From positions 84,120 through 148,119 of the forward strand of contig CAYRAM010000004.1 of NCBI GenBank assembly GCA_964422295.1: a stretch of 64,000 nucleotides of DNA. Direction: 5' to 3'. Of the stretch, positions 62,677 through 64,000 are shown piece by piece (the stretch's first letter is position 1; every line of letters starts with the position of its first letter). A model generated the notes under the pieces. The model did not search any database. It saw only the letters and a program-made list of their open reading frames with translations, and was not told where the DNA came from. A program made the position numbers and the translations under genes. The stretch comes from UBA12191 sp964422295. Lineage in GTDB: Bacteria; Planctomycetota; UBA8108; UBA1146.

Positions 62677-63549
62677 ATGAATACTTACATCTCTCCCACT
62701 ATTCTCTCAAACGCTTTCGGCGTAAGCCCCTCGACCCTAAAGCGTTGGTCCGACAAGGGGATCCTCAAAAGTGACCGCACCCGTGGTGGTCACCGCCGAT
62801 TCAGCATTTCTGAAGCGATCCGCATGTCCCGTGATCTGGGGATCCCCTTCCGCAATCCTGAATCGATCGGTCTTCCCGATCCGATCGAACCGTCCACCCT
62901 CGTCGGCGGACGCGAGCCCTTCGAGCTGCTTCATGATGCTTTGGAGGCTGAAAACCTCAACGAAGCACAAAGAATCGTCTTGGGTCTTTTCCTCTCAGGA
63001 ATGCCATTGGTTGAGCTGCTTGAAGATGTGGTCTCTCCAGTGATCGCTCGTCTCGGCATGCAGTGGGTCAAATCACCCACAGGCATCGCCAGCGAACATG
63101 CGGCAACCCAAATGATGCTCGAAACTTTGGGCACTTTGAAAAACCTACTCCCGACAGCGGAAGGAAGAGCTCTCGCCATCGGTGGTGCGCCATCCGGGGA
63201 TCCGTACAGGATCCCCACCACGATGGTTTCTTTGACAGTCCAAGATCTCGGTTTCAAATCGATCAACCTTGGGCCCGATCTTCCCCTCGAATCTCTCGTG
63301 GAATACTGCCGCAAGGAAAGACCGCGCATCGCCTGGCTTTCGACCACTTCCAGCGATCCGATTCCGATGCTCCAGAGAAAAATCCACTCTGTTGCCGAAA
63401 AGCTACATTCCTTGGGAATCCTTTTGGCAGTGGGCGGCCGGCAGACTGGAAAACTGACTCGCAGGCCCATCTCCAACTTGATTGAGTTCCGCTCCCTGAA
63501 GCAGTTCAGGGCATTCTGTGATAGATTGCTGACACCGAACGAGATTTAG
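62677..63549 (+). CDS. MerR-family regulator with LitR/CarH-like cobalamin-type sensor domain, degenerate B12 motif
   Basis: 290 residues from ATG 62677. N-terminal MerR helix-turn-helix (LSNAFGVSPSTLKRWSDKGI, TRGGHRRFSISEAI, about 5-50). A helical domain (about 80-165) retains the LitR/CarH photoreceptor motif Wx9EH (Trp130, Glu140, His141 in MQWVKSPTGIASEHAA). A Rossmann-like domain (about 165-290) follows. In CarH the lower cobalt ligand is His177 in E/DxHxxG; here the aligned stretch reads D-P-Y-R-I-P (175-180), with Tyr177 instead of His and no Gly. It probably represses the neighbouring lipid genes and itself; whether it senses B12 and light is open. The TIGR01777 epimerase gene follows after 36 nt. 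Confidence 0.85.
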   Translation: MNTYISPTILSNAFGVSPSTLKRWSDKGILKSDRTRGGHRRFSISEAIRMSRDLGIPFRNPESIGLPDPIEPSTLVGGREPFELLHDALEAENLNEAQRIVLGLFLSGMPLVELLEDVVSPVIARLGMQWVKSPTGIASEHAATQMMLETLGTLKNLLPTAEGRALAIGGAPSGDPYRIPTTMVSLTVQDLGFKSINLGPDLPLESLVEYCRKERPRIAWLSTTSSDPIPMLQRKIHSVAEKLHSLGILLAVGGRQTGKLTRRPISNLIEFRSLKQFRAFCDRLLTPNEI

Positions 63550-63585
63550 ACGTTTCGAAACAAAGAAATTTGAATAAGGGTTCTT

Positions 63586-64000
63586 TTGTCCCATAGCAGC
63601 CCCTCTGATTCCGACCTCGCCGCTCCCTCCCAGGGTGGTGAGGCGGTTCTTTTAACGGGTTCCTCGGGTGTGGTCGGATCTGCATTGATCCCCCTTCTCA
63701 CTGCTCGTGGTTACCGTGTGATCCGAGCGGTTCGCCGGGAACCCGCCAACGACGAGGAAATCCGTTGGCAGCCCCTGCTCCCCGCTAACCAAATTTCCGC
63801 CCCCCAAAAGGAAGCTTTCGAAGGCTTGCATGCGGTGATTCATCTGGCCGGTGAAAACATCGCCGGAGGCCGTTGGAATAGTGCCAGGAAGAAACGTATC
63901 CGCGAGAGCCGCGAAACGGCGACCGCCAACCTGAGCGAACTGCTTCTCAAGCTGGAATCTCCGCCAAAACACTTCATTTCAGCCAGCGCCATCGGCGGTT
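63586..64000 (+). CDS. TIGR01777-family NAD-dependent epimerase (partial, runs off window)
   Basis: 138 codons are visible from TTG 63586 to the right edge with no stop. TTG is chosen because AAGGG lies 5 nt upstream; the first ATG downstream would cut the fold. The Rossmann start is AVLLTGSSGVVGSALIPLLT, followed by GYRVIRAVRR, VIHLAGENIAGGRWNSARKK and RESRETATANLSELL, which are specific for the TIGR01777 (YfcH/SulA-like) group, then HFISASAIGG. The reaction is unknown. This family is a known companion of LitR-type regulators and cyclopropane-fatty-acid genes. It is likely cotranscribed with the regulator. Confidence 0.88.
   Translation, partial: MSHSSPSDSDLAAPSQGGEAVLLTGSSGVVGSALIPLLTARGYRVIRAVRREPANDEEIRWQPLLPANQISAPQKEAFEGLHAVIHLAGENIAGGRWNSARKKRIRESRETATANLSELLLKLESPPKHFISASAIGG

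Overview
The window looks like a chromosomal segment of a Gram-negative, probably marine or aquatic bacterium of the PVC group, most likely a planctomycete. This is inference from gene content. Pointers are a PVC-type dehydrogenase/HEAT/cytochrome c protein, a DUF6797/LamG/propeller protein, a planctomycete-style sulfatase, DCNGNG-type calcium repeats, very large secreted HYR and dockerin-like proteins, many lipoproteins, and frequent TTG/GTG starts. It is a metagenome-style assembly: two 100-N gaps are each flanked by an identical 55-bp direct repeat.

Layout. 1-12 kb: secreted or surface proteins on the minus strand (a partial secreted protein, the dehydrogenase/cytochrome c protein, a 2310-residue protein with 22 HYR repeats). 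12-24 kb: tRNA-Arg(CCU), an acetolactate-decarboxylase-like lipoprotein, a secreted P-domain/nuclease-fold protein, a convergent cyanophycinase and isoaspartyl-peptidase lipoprotein pair, KatG, a TlpA-like thioredoxin and a rhodanese/DoxX pair. 24-33 kb: a winged-helix protein, an amidase lipoprotein, a five-gene minus-strand operon (MFS transporter, YkgJ-like protein, FAD oxidoreductase, iodotyrosine-deiodinase-like nitroreductase, TrmH-family methyltransferase), FluC, an S4 protein and an ArsC-GAF(fRMsr-like) fusion. 33-47 kb: a sulfatase, an AlkA-type glycosylase, the DUF6797 protein, FumC, a ferritin-like protein, LeuS, an eight-EF-hand secreted protein, and a thyA-folA operon. 47-55 kb: an FG-GAP/dockerin-like protein, an OB-fold lipoprotein, a transglutaminase/hydrolase fusion, PyrE, DoxX and an Ig-like lipoprotein.

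55.2-64 kb is the most coherent system: a lipid-modification island. DUF2878 and DUF1295 membrane proteins are transcribed divergently from a tightly coupled run: a CFA/coclaurine-type methyltransferase, a fatty-acyl desaturase, an FAD amine-oxidase-type flavoprotein, DUF1365 and cyclopropane-fatty-acyl-phospholipid synthase. A MerR/LitR-CarH-like regulator and a TIGR01777 epimerase follow. This gene set is the one known from light or singlet-oxygen regulated membrane-lipid remodelling in other bacteria. Here it carries an added desaturase and second methyltransferase, and its regulator keeps the photoreceptor Wx9EH motif but lacks the histidine that ligates cobalamin. The regulator's promoter has a perfect 9-bp tandem repeat between its -35 and -10 boxes.

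Other notable points are the apparently extracytoplasmic cyanophycin-degrading pair, conservation of the Glu-Tyr-Lys substrate triad of iodotyrosine deiodinase, the ArsC-fRMsr fusion, a FluC channel without its usual phenylalanine box, and a C-terminal dockerin-like module shared by three secreted proteins.
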